Shown here: piece by piece, positions 12,345 through 23,441 of the stretch
Position numbering within the stretch: the stretch's first letter is position 1
Layout: each line of letters begins with the position of its first letter
Source of the DNA: Cladorhizidae sp. MBARI D1340-BT2
Taxonomy: Eukaryota; Porifera; Demospongiae; Poecilosclerida; Cladorhizidae
Length of the DNA: 64,000 nucleotides
NCBI GenBank assembly: GCA_028752905.1
Contig: JAQNBH010000013.1
Location: forward strand, 11,088,897 to 11,152,896
Direction of reading: 5' to 3'
Program-made: the position numbers and the translations under genes
The notes under the pieces: generated by a model
Databases searched by the model: none
What the model was told of the DNA's origin: nothing
Seen by the model: the letters and a program-made list of their open reading frames with translations, nothing else

Positions 12345-12536
12345 ATAAATTTTTATAGTAGCAGTTCCTAGACGCTAGCGCTGCGTTGGAGCCATGCGCA
12401 CTGTAGTTTTGGCCACACCCCCTGTCGTTACGACGACTTGCGAGCTGCCTAAAAGACTCGATCTAGCGTCTGTTGACGCTAGCTTGACCAATCAGATTGC
12501 TTCATATTTTCACGTGTCATATTGTAGTTCTAATTA
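12345..12536. promoter_or_regulatory. Divergent promoter between Rab-effector and MADF genes, unit A (also 38968-39159)
   Basis: 192 bases separate the Rab-effector ATG (minus) from the MADF ATG (plus). The interval is less AT-rich than its surroundings. It holds a CCAAT box on the plus strand (TTGACCAATCAG, about 12484), a GGGGTGTGGCC-type GT box (about 12412-12422), and a perfect 8-bp inverted repeat CTAGCGTC-TGTT-GACGCTAG (about 12463-12482) with a related GACGCTAGCG near 12371. No TATA box at a useful distance. The role is inferred from position and composition. Confidence 0.45.
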
Positions 12537-12956
12537 ATGCCAATTTGTCAGGAGGATGAAAAGTTAGTTGAGGCTGTGCGAAGCTTTGTATGTCTTTGGA
12601 AGGTAGGATCAAGCTCTTACAAGGATCTACGAGCTAAAGAGAGTTGCTAGCAAGGTAAACTACGTAGCTACTGAATTAAATTATCTTAGTAGTCATATTC
12701 CCATATTCATAATGTTGTTTAGGTTGGAGAAGGCTACACATCGGATGGATGCATCTAGAGGTGGAGGATTTTTAGGGACAAATTTGTGAGGGAACTGAAA
12801 AGGACCAAGAAGAAGAAGTCTGGAGATGCTGGGCCTGTTGTGGTGTCCAGTGGGCACAAGAAGAATGTAGCGAGGTTGAATATTGATCCCTCTTCAGAAA
12901 CCTTTCACCCCACTACCCCTCATTCCCATGATTCTATGGATTATTATAACTATTGA
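12537..12956 (+). pseudogene. MADF-domain gene remnant, unit A
   Basis: Two exons around a small intron (donor after GCTAGCAAG at 12654, acceptor TTGTTTAG at 12722). Exon 1 opens with ATG and reads EDEKLVEAVRSFVCLWKVG then SSSYKDLRAKE, the first half of a MADF DNA-binding domain (the conserved LxxxVR, LW and YKD positions). Exon 2 gives VGEGYTSDGCI, a TAG stop, then RWRIFRDKFVRELKR and KKKKSGDAGP, the second half. Exon 1 also needs a one-base shift before the donor. MADF proteins are usually transcription regulators. Both lesions occur in unit B too (39160-39579), so the gene was broken before the duplication, unless the splicing differs from what I see. Confidence 0.65.
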
Positions 12957-13165
12957 ACTAGTGCATTATATTACATCGCATTTTGTTCAGTGAATGAATG
13001 ATATAAATAATTAGTTGAGTTCTGCGAACATAGCTGTACTGCCAATCAACTTCTCCAGCAGGAGTACAGAAGTATTCTTGAAACCTTCCCTGATCTCCAC
13101 AGCAGACTGAGAATGTCTTGATAAAAAAGAAATAAACAACGCATATGCAACTATCTAGATAAATT

Positions 13166-13285
13166 ATGGCTAAATATTGGACGTACCCACACTCTGTTCT
13201 GCCTTCTCCTATTCCTCCTCCTCCGCCTCCTGAGCAAAAGAATCAAAATAAGGGGGAAAGAGGGCTGCGTCTGTGCTTTCTAATG
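13166..13285 (+). CDS. Possible proline-rich first exon, unit A (also 39789-39905)
   Basis: ATG followed by 40 open codons with PSPIPPPPPPEQKNQNKG, ending at a donor ATG|GTAAGTC. Unit B lacks one proline codon, an in-frame change. No downstream exon could be linked, and no family is recognised. It could belong to the MADF gene remnant or be chance. Confidence 0.25.
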
Positions 13286-13479
13286 GTAAGTCTAATTTGT
13301 TATTTTGTTACGCCATAATATTTTCCTAGCTCATTATAGGCTATTCCAGTGCGGACCGTAAGCCGTTTAAATTTGACCTCAGGACCTGTAAGGAATAATC
13401 TTCAGGTTAGGCGGGAGGAAAACGTTCTCACGAAGAGTGTCTGGAGACTACAAAATTGACGTTCAAAGTACCTATATTC

Positions 13480-13552
13480 CCGATGAAGGCTAGAGCATCT
13501 GGCTAGTGGAAATATCTAGTTGAATTCGACTATTAAGAAGGTAATTTTAATA
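13480..13552 (+). pseudogene. Hammerhead-like remnant, block 2, unit A
   Basis: The core has changed to CCGATGA. The downstream words (GAATTCGACTATTAAGAAGG then TAATTTT) match the conserved tail of the element ends. The unit B copy is at about 40099-40172. Confidence 0.4.
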
Positions 13553-14819
13553 GTAAGTATGTGGTTCAAGGTAATCAAGACCAAATCATTCATCGAGCTG
13601 CATGCAAAGCTAGTAAAACATGATGTGGAACTTGTAGTTGATGATGTAGAACACTTTTATATTGTCATAATACTGTTGTTGAGTGAAATCTTCTAAGAAA
13701 AACGATCATATTGATTTTGTGTGTGAACATGAATACGATGCACGCTCTTATCAAGCAGTGCTTAGTTTGAACCATAAACTCAATACCATTGACTTGTGAT
13801 ATTTTTGCCAATTGGAAGGTATCTTATGTTCTTTAAAGTTACTTGTACTTGTTTCAAATGCAGTTATATAGGAAGTACGATGAAGTCCAGTGTGTAACAA
13901 AACCACCTGTCTAGATGTATGCAGGGCATCATAATTATAGATCAAAATATACACTGTGAAAATTGCAACGCTTCCTTCTTACATGTGACATTTTGAAGAA
14001 CAGGTATCTTTTCTCTTGTGTAGATTTTAAGCTCATAAGCAATCCACATGTGTGGATATCTGCAAAGTAAGTGCAAGGAGAGAAACATTCATGCAATCAC
14101 ACGGCATTGTTGTGCCTAGAGTCACACCACACCCACATTTATTTACACATGAAACACGGCTACAGCTGCTCATGTTTAGGCCATGATTGCCACTGTCGCT
14201 GCAGAAAATTATGGCTGTCATTGATAAGCACTGAACAAAATTAGTCACGTAGTTATTGTTCATGTTTGGTGGCTGGTTGCAAAATGGCGTAAGGCAGTGC
14301 TGGTGAGAGCCTTTCATATTGAGCCATCTTTTCTGAAATAACAACCTTCATCCATCTCATATCTTCAACTGTAGACATCTTTAAACCGGCATGTACAATT
14401 TGCAGACAACTCCATCCAATCAGTTAGTTCTGTTGGTGTCCAGATTTTTCAGTGTCTCTAAACAAACCTGTACGACAGCTGCTTATTAAAAACCATTTGA
14501 AGAAACACTAAGTTTTAGATGCCCATATGTTTCTGACAGGCTCCAGTTAAAAATGAAAAGTGTCCTCACATAGTTCTTGAAACCTAATCACAGCAAGTAG
14601 AAAAACCTCAGTGTCTGAGGAATAGATAGTATTTTGTTGGCATTATCAATGGCATGGAGCAACAGGCTTCTTCTTGGTTGCTCTTGAGGTGGATTAATTC
14701 CTTGTAATTTGCTATGCATTTTGCCCCCTCAATAAACATTTTCGTGATTGTTCATGCACCATTAAAAGGATCAAATAATTCCTCCTTACTTGAAACAGAT
14801 TTATTTATCACAACTTGAT

Positions 14820-15273
14820 CTGTTCAGCCGCAAGCGGTAATCTTGGGAAAAGAAACAAATTCTGCTTACGATATTTTAGGTTGATATTTGGTTTAGAATT
14901 ACAGACCATTACGCTAGAAGTAAACAAGCTTATATTTTGTTAGGCATTTTCCATTTAGGTTTCCTGATGTAACACTCATATAATTTCCATGTAATTTATA
15001 AATATTCAAGCGCCATTTCTTCTTAGGACACCACAGGTTAATTCTATACTCTCACTAACAATGACTTTGTCTGTGGAGGTGACCTTGATCCTATACTGAC
15101 ATGAGATTCTTTTCCTCGCTATCCTTGATAAATAGATTAGTTAAATGTCTGTGCATTAGAGTAGTAAGCTTTACAGTGATGCACTTGTGAGTCTCTGTTA
15201 TGGCAGTTGAAAGACCACAGTGATGTGTGTGTGTTTTCTGTAAAAGCTCAACCATCTGTTGCACTTCTCCCAC
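14820..15273 (-). pseudogene. Uncharacterised protein remnant, block 2, unit A (also 41440-41893)
   Basis: A first frame starts MGEVQQMVELLQ (15273) and ends at TAG (15091). The reading then continues one frame over as SCQYRIKVTSTDKVIVSES and stops after RRNGA. The block 2' copy keeps the second frame open for 100 codons (26139-26441). Either a decayed gene or two exons with unrecognised borders. No known domain seen. Confidence 0.3.
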
Positions 15274-15615
15274 TAGCTATATTAGTTCTGGTCAAAGAGG
15301 AAAATGTTTATGGGTACACTTCAATTGAATGTTTTTTTACCAGTCCTCCAGAGGTGCTGATTGCATGCTTTATATCCTATGACATCACATTACATCATCA
15401 GAAAAATGATGTATGTAACATCATATATGAAAAATGTGAGTTGTATAATTATAATTATACTCCCTTGTTAAAAAGTGTTAGTGCTTCACTCCTCCTAACC
15501 GTCCCCCCATAAAGCAAGCCACAACTTCTGCAGCAGCTATGGTACACAAGAGTTTACCATAATCTTCGTATAAAAATAAACAGCATAAAGTCAATTGAGT
15601 TTGGGTCTGGGGCAT

Positions 15616-15855
15616 TTAAGCTTTAGTTAGATAGCTTGATAAAAACACAGTTGCATCCCGGTAGCTATTTTTAACATGCATACCTAGTGTAATCACTTCA
15701 ATAGACACTCCATGCGCTGCCACCAACCAACCATCATCCATCATGCTGCCTTCTCGTATACAACTAGTCACAAAAAAATATTGTTCAATTTTAAGCATGT
15801 TTGATATTTTTGGTGAAATTATTTCCAAAATTTTTATCCTGCAAGGTTGCAACAT
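15616..15855 (-). CDS. Uncharacterised 79-residue frame, block 2, unit A (also 42236-42475)
   Basis: Open in both units with two amino-acid differences, but the block 2' copies are broken. No domain recognised and no splice context. Weak support. Confidence 0.15.
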   Translation of the reverse strand: MLQPCRIKILEIISPKISNMLKIEQYFFVTSCIREGSMMDDGWLVAAHGVSIEVITLGMHVKNSYRDATVFLSSYLTKA

Positions 15856-16920
15856 TCGTTTTAAATTCTTTGTGATCTCTTAAAGATATCTACTTTCATC
15901 ATAATTATAATATTATGCATAAGAAGATATATTGCCCTAATTAACCAATTCTCGCAAAGACAAAAGTTTTTGCTTAAGTAGTGGTGTGTGCTCAATTAGA
16001 CCAATCTTTATGAGATGTCCATGAAGTGGCCATTTTCTGACACCACTGTTTCAAAAGCAATTAGCTTCAGAAAATGATTAGAAAACACACTTTTAAATGA
16101 CCAATGGCAATCTGACGGATTCAGCTTGTTTTTACCAATTTTTTGTTATTCGCCCCTGTCTCATATGCTAGAGGATCAACATTGTTTCGAGCATTAATGA
16201 TTAAACTAGTTGTGGTCAACATGGGTAGTTGCTTTCTCACTCTTTTGACCATTCAATCCAATACAGGTGTTTGTTTGGATTCTAATGTAGACCCAGTTGG
16301 AAGGAACAACTTCGAATGATGTTTGTCTAGAGCTACAAAATCTGATAGAACTTATCTGGTATGAATTTATGAATGTGTAAGTTTGGGATTGCCTTAGGCA
16401 AGATATTGGCAGTAAAGTAGAACCAAGAACACCAAGTTTACAACAGTGTGCCTATTATACCAATGCATAATAGCGTTCTGGATTTCAGAAACTGTACAAT
16501 CCTAATAGGCTTCACTTCCATCATATCTTTTTTCCATGTTTGCCAAAGATAAATGTGATGGTGGCAGACTTTGAAATTAATGGTGCCAATAGTAGAAGAA
16601 GTAGTATTGTTTCAATTAATGGCCGTTATGCTGGTTGCAGGTGCTAGAAGTGGTGGTGGTGGTAGAAATATTATTATTGAAAATGATTACTAGCTAACAA
16701 TTATAATGATGCTTAGACGGCTCCAGTTTGCAGGTGATTTTTATCCTTTCCTTTTCTGTGTCTTTTACAATAGAATAATTAATATTTCAAAAAAAAAAAA
16801 TCTGAAAACATTAAAATTAATCATGATATTTTTTTTTTTAAAGAAGACAAAGAGTTTGATGAAAATGAACATTTTGAATATTTTTAAAAATTAAAACTTG
16901 GCTATTTGAGAAGGGTGTAT

Positions 16921-17555
16921 TGTGATAAAATCAGTTCTCATCCAATTAGAACCTTTAACTAATTGGCATGAGACACTATTCTATACGACGGCTTGATCAC
17001 CAGTCTCTCCTCACTAGTGATCCTCGATCCAACCCAAAATCAGCCAACTCCAGTAGTCGCTGTATCCTTCTTATTAATAGAATGGTATATATTAATAAGT
17101 AAGTGATATACTCAATCAGCAATCATACACAGAGGTTTACACAGACCATACAAGCCTAGCTTTACAGTCTATCTCTTCTTACACAAGTTCAGTTCCAGTT
17201 CTTCTCTTAGTGTTTTTTCTCTCCCTTTATTTAAATTGCAATGTTCTTTTATAGCACTCAGTTTGAGGTCACCAGTCTCTGGTGGTTTCTTTGTCCATGG
17301 TGGTTTCTTTGTCCATGGTGGTTTCTTTGTCCATGGTGGTTTCTTTGTCCATGGTGGTTTCTTTGTCCATGGTGGTTTCTTTGTCCATGGTGGTTTCTTT
17401 GTCCATGGTGGTTTCTTTGTCCATGGTGGTTTCTTTGTCCATGGTGGTTTCTTAGTCCATGGTGGTTTCTTTGTCCATGGTGGTTCATTTGTTCATGGTG
17501 GTTCCTTTGTTCATGGTGGTTCCTTTGTCAACAGTCTGGGAAGGTTTCCCTGACA
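16921..17555 (-). repeat. 3' LTR of Gmr1-type element, unit A
   Basis: 635 bases, TG...CA, following the polypurine tract on the minus strand. It contains about 14 copies of an 18-bp repeat (TGGTTTCTTTGTCCATGG core) between about 17280 and 17520. Confidence 0.88.
17280..17525. repeat. 18-bp tandem repeat within LTR, unit A 3' LTR
   Basis: Perfect or near-perfect copies of GGTGGTTTCTTTGTCCAT. Other arrays: 23237-23437 (unit A 5' LTR), 43866-44113 (unit B 3' LTR), 49106-49306 (unit B 5' LTR). All frames are open on both strands (for example MDKETT on minus), a property of the repeat. Confidence 0.95.
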
Positions 17556-18216
17556 TTCCTCCCCCGTTAGATCGAGACCCTTGGTCTCGACTAAGGCAGT
17601 CGGCATTTGCATTTGCTGAACCAGATCTATGAGAGATCAGAAAGTCATAGGCTTGTAATGATAAAGCCCATCTAGCCAATCGACCATGGCTGTCCTTTAA
17701 GTTTGCTAAATGCAAAAGAGGGTTGTGGGGTCAGTCTCGATCTTGAACTTGGTATCCTCTAGGTAGACTCGGTAATGCTTTACACCAGCAACGATCGCAA
17801 GTGCCTCCCTCTCGATGGTTGAATAATTCTGCTCCCTGGGCAATAATTTCCGCGAGCAGTACGCAATTGGATGCACTTATCCCTTCTCATTTATTTGGCT
17901 CAATACATAACCCAACCCCGTTGCTGAGGTGTCTGTCTGTAATATAAACTGCTTCGTCCAATCTGGAGTTGATAGAATTGGTTGATCTGTCAAAAGCTTT
18001 CTTTAATGCTTGGAATGCTCTGTCACATTCCGTTGTCCAGATCATTTTGTTTTCTTTCATCTTTTTTGTTAAGTTCGTGAGGGGGCAAGCTATCGTAGCA
18101 AATGATTGAATAAATTTGCGATAGTAGCCGCAGAGTCCTAGAAATGCTCGAATGTTCTTCTTCATCTTTGGGATCATGTAGTTCTGCACGGCTTCGATCT
18201 TGCACGACATCGGGCG
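17485..18216 (-). pseudogene. RNase H of Gmr1-type element, unit A
   Basis: The RT thumb and connection (KKNIRAFLGLCGYYRKFI) lead into RNase H. A frame change near 17996 is needed to reach the TDTSATGLGYVL strand. The last part (SLQAYDFLISHRSGSANANA then DCLSRD) is typical of the RNase H end. The frame stops inside the 3' LTR at 17485. Confidence 0.82.
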
Positions 18217-19603
18217 AACTTAACCATCACCCACCAGATGACCCAAATAACAACATTGACTAACCCCAAAATAACATTTCTTTTCTTTTATGGTTAACCC
18301 CGCTGCCCTCAACCTTTCCATCACTACCCTCAAATGTATCATATGATCTTCCCATGAGGTACTATGGATGACTATCCCATCCAAATACGCGGAGGAAAAA
18401 TCATGTAATCCTTCTAAAATAGAATTCATAAGTCTTTGAAATGTGGAAGGGGCTGACACAAAACCAAAGGGCATTGTGAGATATTGATATTTCCCATAAG
18501 GTGTTGAAAAAGCTGTTTTTTCTCCACTCCCCTTTTCCACAGGCACTTGGTGGTATCCTTTAACTAGATCTAATGTATTTATGAATTTGGCTCCACCGAT
18601 GTTGTCAATCAGCTCTTCGATATTTGGTATTGGATATGGGTCTGCTTTGGTCACTAAATTCAATTTGCGGTAGTCAATACACATCCTTGACCCCCCATCC
18701 TTTTTAGGAACTTAAACTATGGGCGCTGCCCAATGTCAGGGCCCCCCCTGACTGACCAAATACCAGAGTGTGAAACACACAGAGGAGGGACGAAGGACAC
18801 AGGAAGTAGTGTCCTGACTGACCAAATACCAGAGTGTGAACCACACAGAGGAGGGACGAAGGACACAGGAAGTAGTGTCACGAAGATATTCCAACCTGAT
18901 AAAGAAGCCGAACAAGTGGACAGTTCTGGTTGGACCAGACCAGAAGCAGGAAGGCCACTCGAAATAACCTAATATGGTCATTTCCAGAGCACTAATGAGT
19001 ATGCTGTGGTCTGAGGGCGTAAACAGTTATTAAATTATAAAAGGACTAAACTATTATTATTAGCTAGAGTTAGAGTTGAACTGTTTTGATAAGAACTTAT
19101 GTTATTGCTGCTAAGTTGTATTACTACTGTTGTATTGTTCTGTGGGAGTAAAAGAGATTGTTATCTCCCCGAATGAATCTTAAATACTCTAATCTCTCTC
19201 GAGTTGTCTATTAAGCGTTAGGCGCTACTCAAGTTGTGTAATAAGCATTAGGCGCTAACAATAAGGTTGTTAGCTGTGGGAAGTCTGAGCTGAGGAATTT
19301 CAATTGCGCAATAATTGTTATCAAGGCCAGGCTTGATAAGTGGGTGGCTATACTGTAGTTCAGCAAAAGCGGCTGGAGCTAAGTAGGCCAACGCTTACAC
19401 CCAAGGACTGTGAGAAGATACAATGGTACCCTGATCTAAAAGAGTTTTGATCTCCGAGCGCAAAAATTCTTTCGCTGTGTGTGCTAACCTATACGAAGGC
19501 AATCGTATTGGTAGTACATCCCCTGTAGCTATCACATGCTCTATTAGGTCAGTCTTTCATGGGGTTTCCTTGATAACATCCTTGAATTGTTGTTTCAATT
19601 GAT
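18217..19603 (-). pseudogene. Reverse transcriptase of Gmr1-type element, unit A (split by solo LTR)
   Basis: The N-terminal part is 19405-19603 and the core is 18220-18684 (MCIDYRKLN, LDLVKGYHQV, TMPFGF). The catalytic motif reads YLDG, so one of the two key aspartates is lost. A 666-base solo LTR (18734-19399) interrupts the gene just after RPWAAPIV, and a TAA stop shared with unit B lies next to it. Confidence 0.88.
18734..19399. mobile_element. Solo LTR with 5-bp target duplication, unit A only
   Basis: 666 bases, TGTCAGGG...TTACA, flanked by CCCAA at 18729-18733 and 19400-19404. Unit B has a single CCCAA at this point, so this is an insertion after the units separated, followed by LTR-LTR recombination. 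It is unlike the host element's LTR beyond the first few bases. It contains a 66-bp tandem duplication (18748-18813, 18814-18879). Confidence 0.92.
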
Positions 19604-20832
19604 TTAATTGTGTGTGTTGCTTGAGAGAGAGGAACGTGCCTTTGATACCTGGTTCAAATTGAACTGGTCGTCTAATTCTTGGTCTTCCACTAGTGGGGCA
19701 GGTGAAGTCCATAACTTCATGGTATTCACGTGAAAAGTTTTTAGTGGTTTCCCTGTTTTTCCCGTGTCCACCTGATAAGTTACCTCAGTGATCTTTCTCA
19801 CAATTGGAAATGGGCCTTGCCACTCATTTAACAGTTTATTTTGTTTGCGCGGTCGGAATACTAAAACAAATTCCCCAACCTCAAATTGTCTTTCAATAGC
19901 TTTCCTATCATGGTATCTCTTTTGAGACTGTTTCTCTTTCCTTTCTTTTTCCTGAGCCAATTCTCTCACTAGTTCAATGTTAGCTTCCATGGTTCGAATG
20001 AACTCGATAACATCAACCTCACACTCTTCCTCTTTTCCTTTCCAGAATCTAGCTAAATTCTCAAGGGGTGTTCTCATCTCCCTTCCGAATAATAGCCAGA
20101 AAGGTGAAAATCCTGTGGTCGCATGGACACTACCCCTATAGGACCACAAAACAAAAGGTAGGCAATCATCCCATTCTACCTTTGGGTTGTTCATTAACTT
20201 CTTCAACAACCTCTTCAAAGTACTGTTGAACCGTTCCACCATACCATCTGTTTGGGGATGGTATGGGGAGGTTCGAGTCTGTTTGATTCCAGTTCTGCTA
20301 CAGAATTGCTTCATCACTTTTGACATGAAATTGCTACCGTTATCTGATAGTAACTCTTGTGGTATCCCCACTCTGGCAGTTAAATCGACTAAACAATTTA
20401 CTACTGTCTCAGCTGTTAACGGAAATGCTTCCGGACACTTTGTGGTATAATCTATTGCCACTAGAATATACTTATTCCCAGCCTTAGTTCTTTTTAAGGG
20501 CCCAAAGATATCTAGAGCTATCCTGGAGAACGGTTCCTTGACAATAGGTAAAGGGTATAGTGGTGCCTTAGACACTATTGGGGCACTAGCCTTCTGGCAA
20601 ATGGGGCATGACTGACAAAGTTCTTTTACATCTAAAGCATCCCTGGCCTATCCAATCGTTGTCTAATGGCTTCCAAGGTTCTTTCACGTCCAAAACGCCC
20701 AGCCACTACTGAATTGTGAGCTAATGTTAAGACCTTTTTACTCTTGCCATCTTAACTAGGCTTTTTCCACCAACATGATAGGGTTCTCTCATTAGTAATC
20801 TTCCCTCCCAAAAGTAAGGACTACCCTTGCTA
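19604..20832 (-). pseudogene. Integrase of Gmr1-type element, unit A
   Basis: The N-terminal zinc-binding part (about 20832-20576) is damaged by stops and shifts. The catalytic core is open, with D in IALDIFGPLK, D in LLSDNGSNF and E in TDGMVERFNSTLK, the D,D,E triad of Ty3/Gypsy integrases. After it comes WQGPFPIVRKITEVTYQV, a GPY/F-like module that ends at FHVNTMKLW. Placing integrase before RT is the Gmr1 feature. Confidence 0.88.
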
Positions 20833-21537
20833 TCAGCTTTTTTTCCTCACTTTCATTAAAGTTGTGTCCTTCAGCTGCTCCTGCTGCAGTTGTTCAGGTG
20901 AGATTGCATCAATGCTCATTACTTCTGTGCTCCTTGAGTCGTCCCTTGCGACCTGCAGAGGAATAGTCTCACCTACTGGTCCTATATCCTCCTCAACTTC
21001 GGACTCCACTGGTACAGCTGCCACTGGATTAGATTCTTCAGCTACATCCTCTTCCATCTCACTTCCACTTCCCTCAGAGTCAAGAGAGTGCGTGACTGGT
21101 TCCTCTTCCTGCTGTTGAAGCTGCAACTGAGTGTCGATCTGGGTTTGCACCTGTTGCTGAGCCCTTGTTGTCACCATCGTTGACTCTGTGGTTGCGGCGG
21201 TGGTTGGAATGTTTTCTTCTTTTTTGGACTCTGTCTCCATCGCTTCCCTTATATACTTATGGAAATGGGGAACATCATGCCCCAACAAAAGGTCAGTAGT
21301 TATATGTCCTGAAACTCCTACAGCTAACTCTAGCTTTTTGTCTCCATTCACTTGTAACACTACCATGGCTGCTGGAAAATATGTTTTTCGAGCACTGGCT
21401 GTGGTGTATGCAATTTTCCATGGTAGGTAATCTGTCTTTTTTATGTGCCTAGGATGTTCCGTGCACCCTGTATCAAGCAACGCTACTGCTGGTTTACCAT
21501 TGACCTTCACATTGCGAGACCAAGCTGGTACTTTCTC
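20833..21537 (-). pseudogene. Aspartic protease and acidic linker of Gmr1-type element, unit A
   Basis: Protease active-site motif VALLDTGCTEH (DTG at 21466-21474), then TTDLLLGHDVP as the second hydrophobic motif. A long Gln/Glu/Ser-rich linker follows with MVTTRAQ, a motif common after the protease in Gypsy elements, and ends at SPEQLQQEQLKD, the usual lead-in to an integrase zinc-binding region. About 225 residues are open here. Confidence 0.82.
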
Positions 21538-22622
21538 ACATTTTAATTATCCCACAGTTTGCTTTTTCCAACTTGACAACACAATCTCTTTTCATATGTC
21601 CAGGTTTCCCACAACGATAACACTCCAGTTCTTTCCCTTGCATCATACTACTATTAGTGTTACCTTTGTAGCGCTCATCCCTGCGGCTAGGTGGAAAACG
21701 TCCGCCTCTCTCGTTGGCTTCGCGGCTCTCATTAGTTGCGCTTCTCCTATTCCTTTTCTGCTCAGGTTCCTGTGTTGAGGCTACTTCCTTCTCTCCTCTG
21801 GATGAGCTCAGATAGCGTACTACAGCTTCTTTCAGGTCTTCATAAGAGGCTGGATTGAGCTGCCTCATTCTCGCTTATAGCCATCGAGGAAGTTTCTGCA
21901 ACGTTAATTCGATTAATAACGTGTCATATTGGGACTTACCACTGGATTTAATCCAATGCTTAAACGATTGTTTTCTGTCCCGGAACCAATTCTCAGGTTT
22001 CTCTTGGTTGAAGTTAACTTCAAACCCTCTCCTCCTGTAACTCTCTGTGGAGACTTGATATGTAGAGAACAGGGTTGCTTTGACAACATCATAGTCCTGC
22101 TGTTCCATAGCAGTCAATGATGACACTGCCAGCATCCCCTGTCCCGACAACGAACTACGTAGGCAGGCAGTCCACTGTCTCCTTGGCCACCCTCCTACTT
22201 CAGCAGTTACTTCTAAGGTATCTAAAAAAGCACCCAAGTCGTCTACTCCTTCGACATATTTGTAGTAATGTCGGTTTAGGCATGGGGGGTAATTGTTCTT
22301 CCCTTGCCGGTTTACGCATTTCTGCCAAAAGTTGTTGCCATCGTTGCTCTTGGCATTCTTGTCGGTCGCGGTCTTCACGGCGGTACTGCGCTTTGCGATC
22401 CATCCTCTCTTCCTCTCTCAGTTCCCGTGCTTCATCTGCTTGAAGCCATGTAGCCATCATCTCTGTTCTCGAAACCCCCTGCTGTTGACTGTTAGCAGGT
22501 GTTGAAAAAGGTTGGTGGTGGTGGAGAGAATCCTCCTCCCCCTCCTGAAAGGTGTCTCTGGGCACAGCAAAGCTCAGAGTAGTCTGGCTTCTTGTCCGTC
22601 GGTCCTCTCCTGGGAGTGACAT
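21538..22622 (-). pseudogene. Gag of Gmr1-type element, unit A
   Basis: ATG at 22622 (MSLPGEDRRTRSQ). A charged coiled region (EARELREEERMDRK) is followed by a capsid-like region with LTLQKLPRWL and LNPASYEDLKEAVVRYL, then a zinc knuckle CYRCGKPGHMKRDC near 21590. The C-terminal capsid helices resemble the SCAN domain, which is thought to descend from a Gmr1-like gag. Frameshifts near 22266 and 21543 and a stop near 21880 break it; unit B lacks these three. Confidence 0.82.
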
Positions 22623-22710
22623 TTTTTTTTCCTTCAGAAAGACGAGTTGAGAGACAAGAGTGAAGAAAAGAGATATTAGTCGCACATAAAACCACTACAA
22701 TTATAAGGAA

Positions 22711-22863
22711 AAGAAATATGCACCACTCCTGAAGGATGAAACAAGTATTAATAATAAGCAAAAGAAATATGCACCACTCCCGAAGGATGAAACAAGTATT
22801 AATAATAAGCAAAAGAAATATGCACCACTCCCGAAGGATGAAACAAGTATTATCCCACGTGCT
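22711..22863. repeat. 51-bp tandem repeat in Gmr1 leader, unit A (three copies); 48631-48732 in unit B (two copies)
   Basis: AAGAAATATGCACCACTCC recurs at 22711, 22762 and 22813. It lies between the primer-binding site and gag. Unit B has two copies (48631, 48682). Confidence 0.9.
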
Positions 22864-22871
22864 GCCACCAA

Positions 22872-23441
22872 TGTGATAAAATCAGTTCTCATCCAATTAG
22901 AACCTTTAACTAATTGGCAGGAGACACTATTTTATACGACGGCTAGATCCTTGGTCATCAGTCTCCTCACTAGTGATCCTCGATCCAACCCGAAATCAGC
23001 CAACTCCAGTAGTCGCTGTATCCCTCTTATTAATAGAATGGTATATATATTAATAAGATAAGTGATATACTCAATCAGCAATCATACACAGAGGATTACA
23101 CAGACCATACAAGCCTAGCTTTACAGTCTATCCCTCCTTACACAAGTTCAGTTCCAGTTCTTCTCTTAGTGTTTTTCTCTCCCTTTATTTAAATTACAAT
23201 GTTCTTTTATAGCACTCAGTTTGAGGTCACCAGTCTCTGGTGGTTTCTTTGTCCATGGTGGTTTCTGTGTCCATGGTGGTTTCTTTGTCCATGGTGGTTT
23301 CTTTGTCCATGGTGGTTTCTTTGTCCATGTTGGTTTCTTTGTCCATGGTGGTTTCTTTGTCCATGGTGGTTTCTTTGTCCAGGTGGTTTCTTTGTCCATG
23401 GTGGTTTCTTTGTCCATGGTGGTTCCTTTGTTCATGGTTAA
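22872..23441 (-). repeat. 5' LTR of Gmr1-type element, unit A (truncated)
   Basis: Starts at TGTGATAAAATC next to the primer-binding site and carries about ten 18-bp repeats. It stops at TTAA (23438-23441), where piggyBac sequence begins; the missing end is still present in unit B (49306-49388). Confidence 0.88.

Larger units (their letters stand above)
13286..16920. other. Block 2 uncharacterised sequence, unit A (also 39906-43526)
   Basis: About 3.6 kb that recurs, diverged, in block 2' (25068-28200 and 51727-54830). Several minus-strand frames of 60-110 codons lie here (for example 15616-15855, 15091-15273, 14033-14344). The most protein-like are annotated separately. No confident gene model. 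Confidence 0.5.
16921..23441 (-). mobile_element. Gmr1-type Ty3/Gypsy LTR retrotransposon, unit A (decayed)
   Basis: Minus-strand element. 3' LTR 16921-17555, internal region 17556-22871, 5' LTR 22872-23441 (its outer end is replaced by a piggyBac element). LTR borders are TG...CA. The internal order gag, protease, integrase, RT, RNase H is the Copia-like order known from Gmr1-type Gypsy elements, while the RT, integrase and GPY/F-like module are Gypsy in sequence. A solo LTR of another family sits inside RT (18734-19399). Lesions private to this copy include frameshifts in gag near 22266 and 21543, a stop in gag near 21880, and YLDG in place of YLDD in RT. Lesions shared with unit B are listed under that copy. 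Confidence 0.88.

Noticed and set aside
15207..15512. 101-residue plus-strand frame in block 2 (also 41827, 26513)
   Set aside because: Overlaps the minus-strand remnant and is shortened or shifted in block 2' copies; no recognisable domain.
17236..17570. Frames with FVHGG, PWWFLC or MDKETT repeats on both strands
   Set aside because: They are the 18-bp LTR repeat read in different frames. Only the short tail that continues the pol frame is noted.
20864..21118. Plus-strand frames antisense to the Gmr1 protease and linker (also at 20187, 21443, 22117)
   Set aside because: Shadows of the minus-strand gag-pol; no domain on the plus strand.
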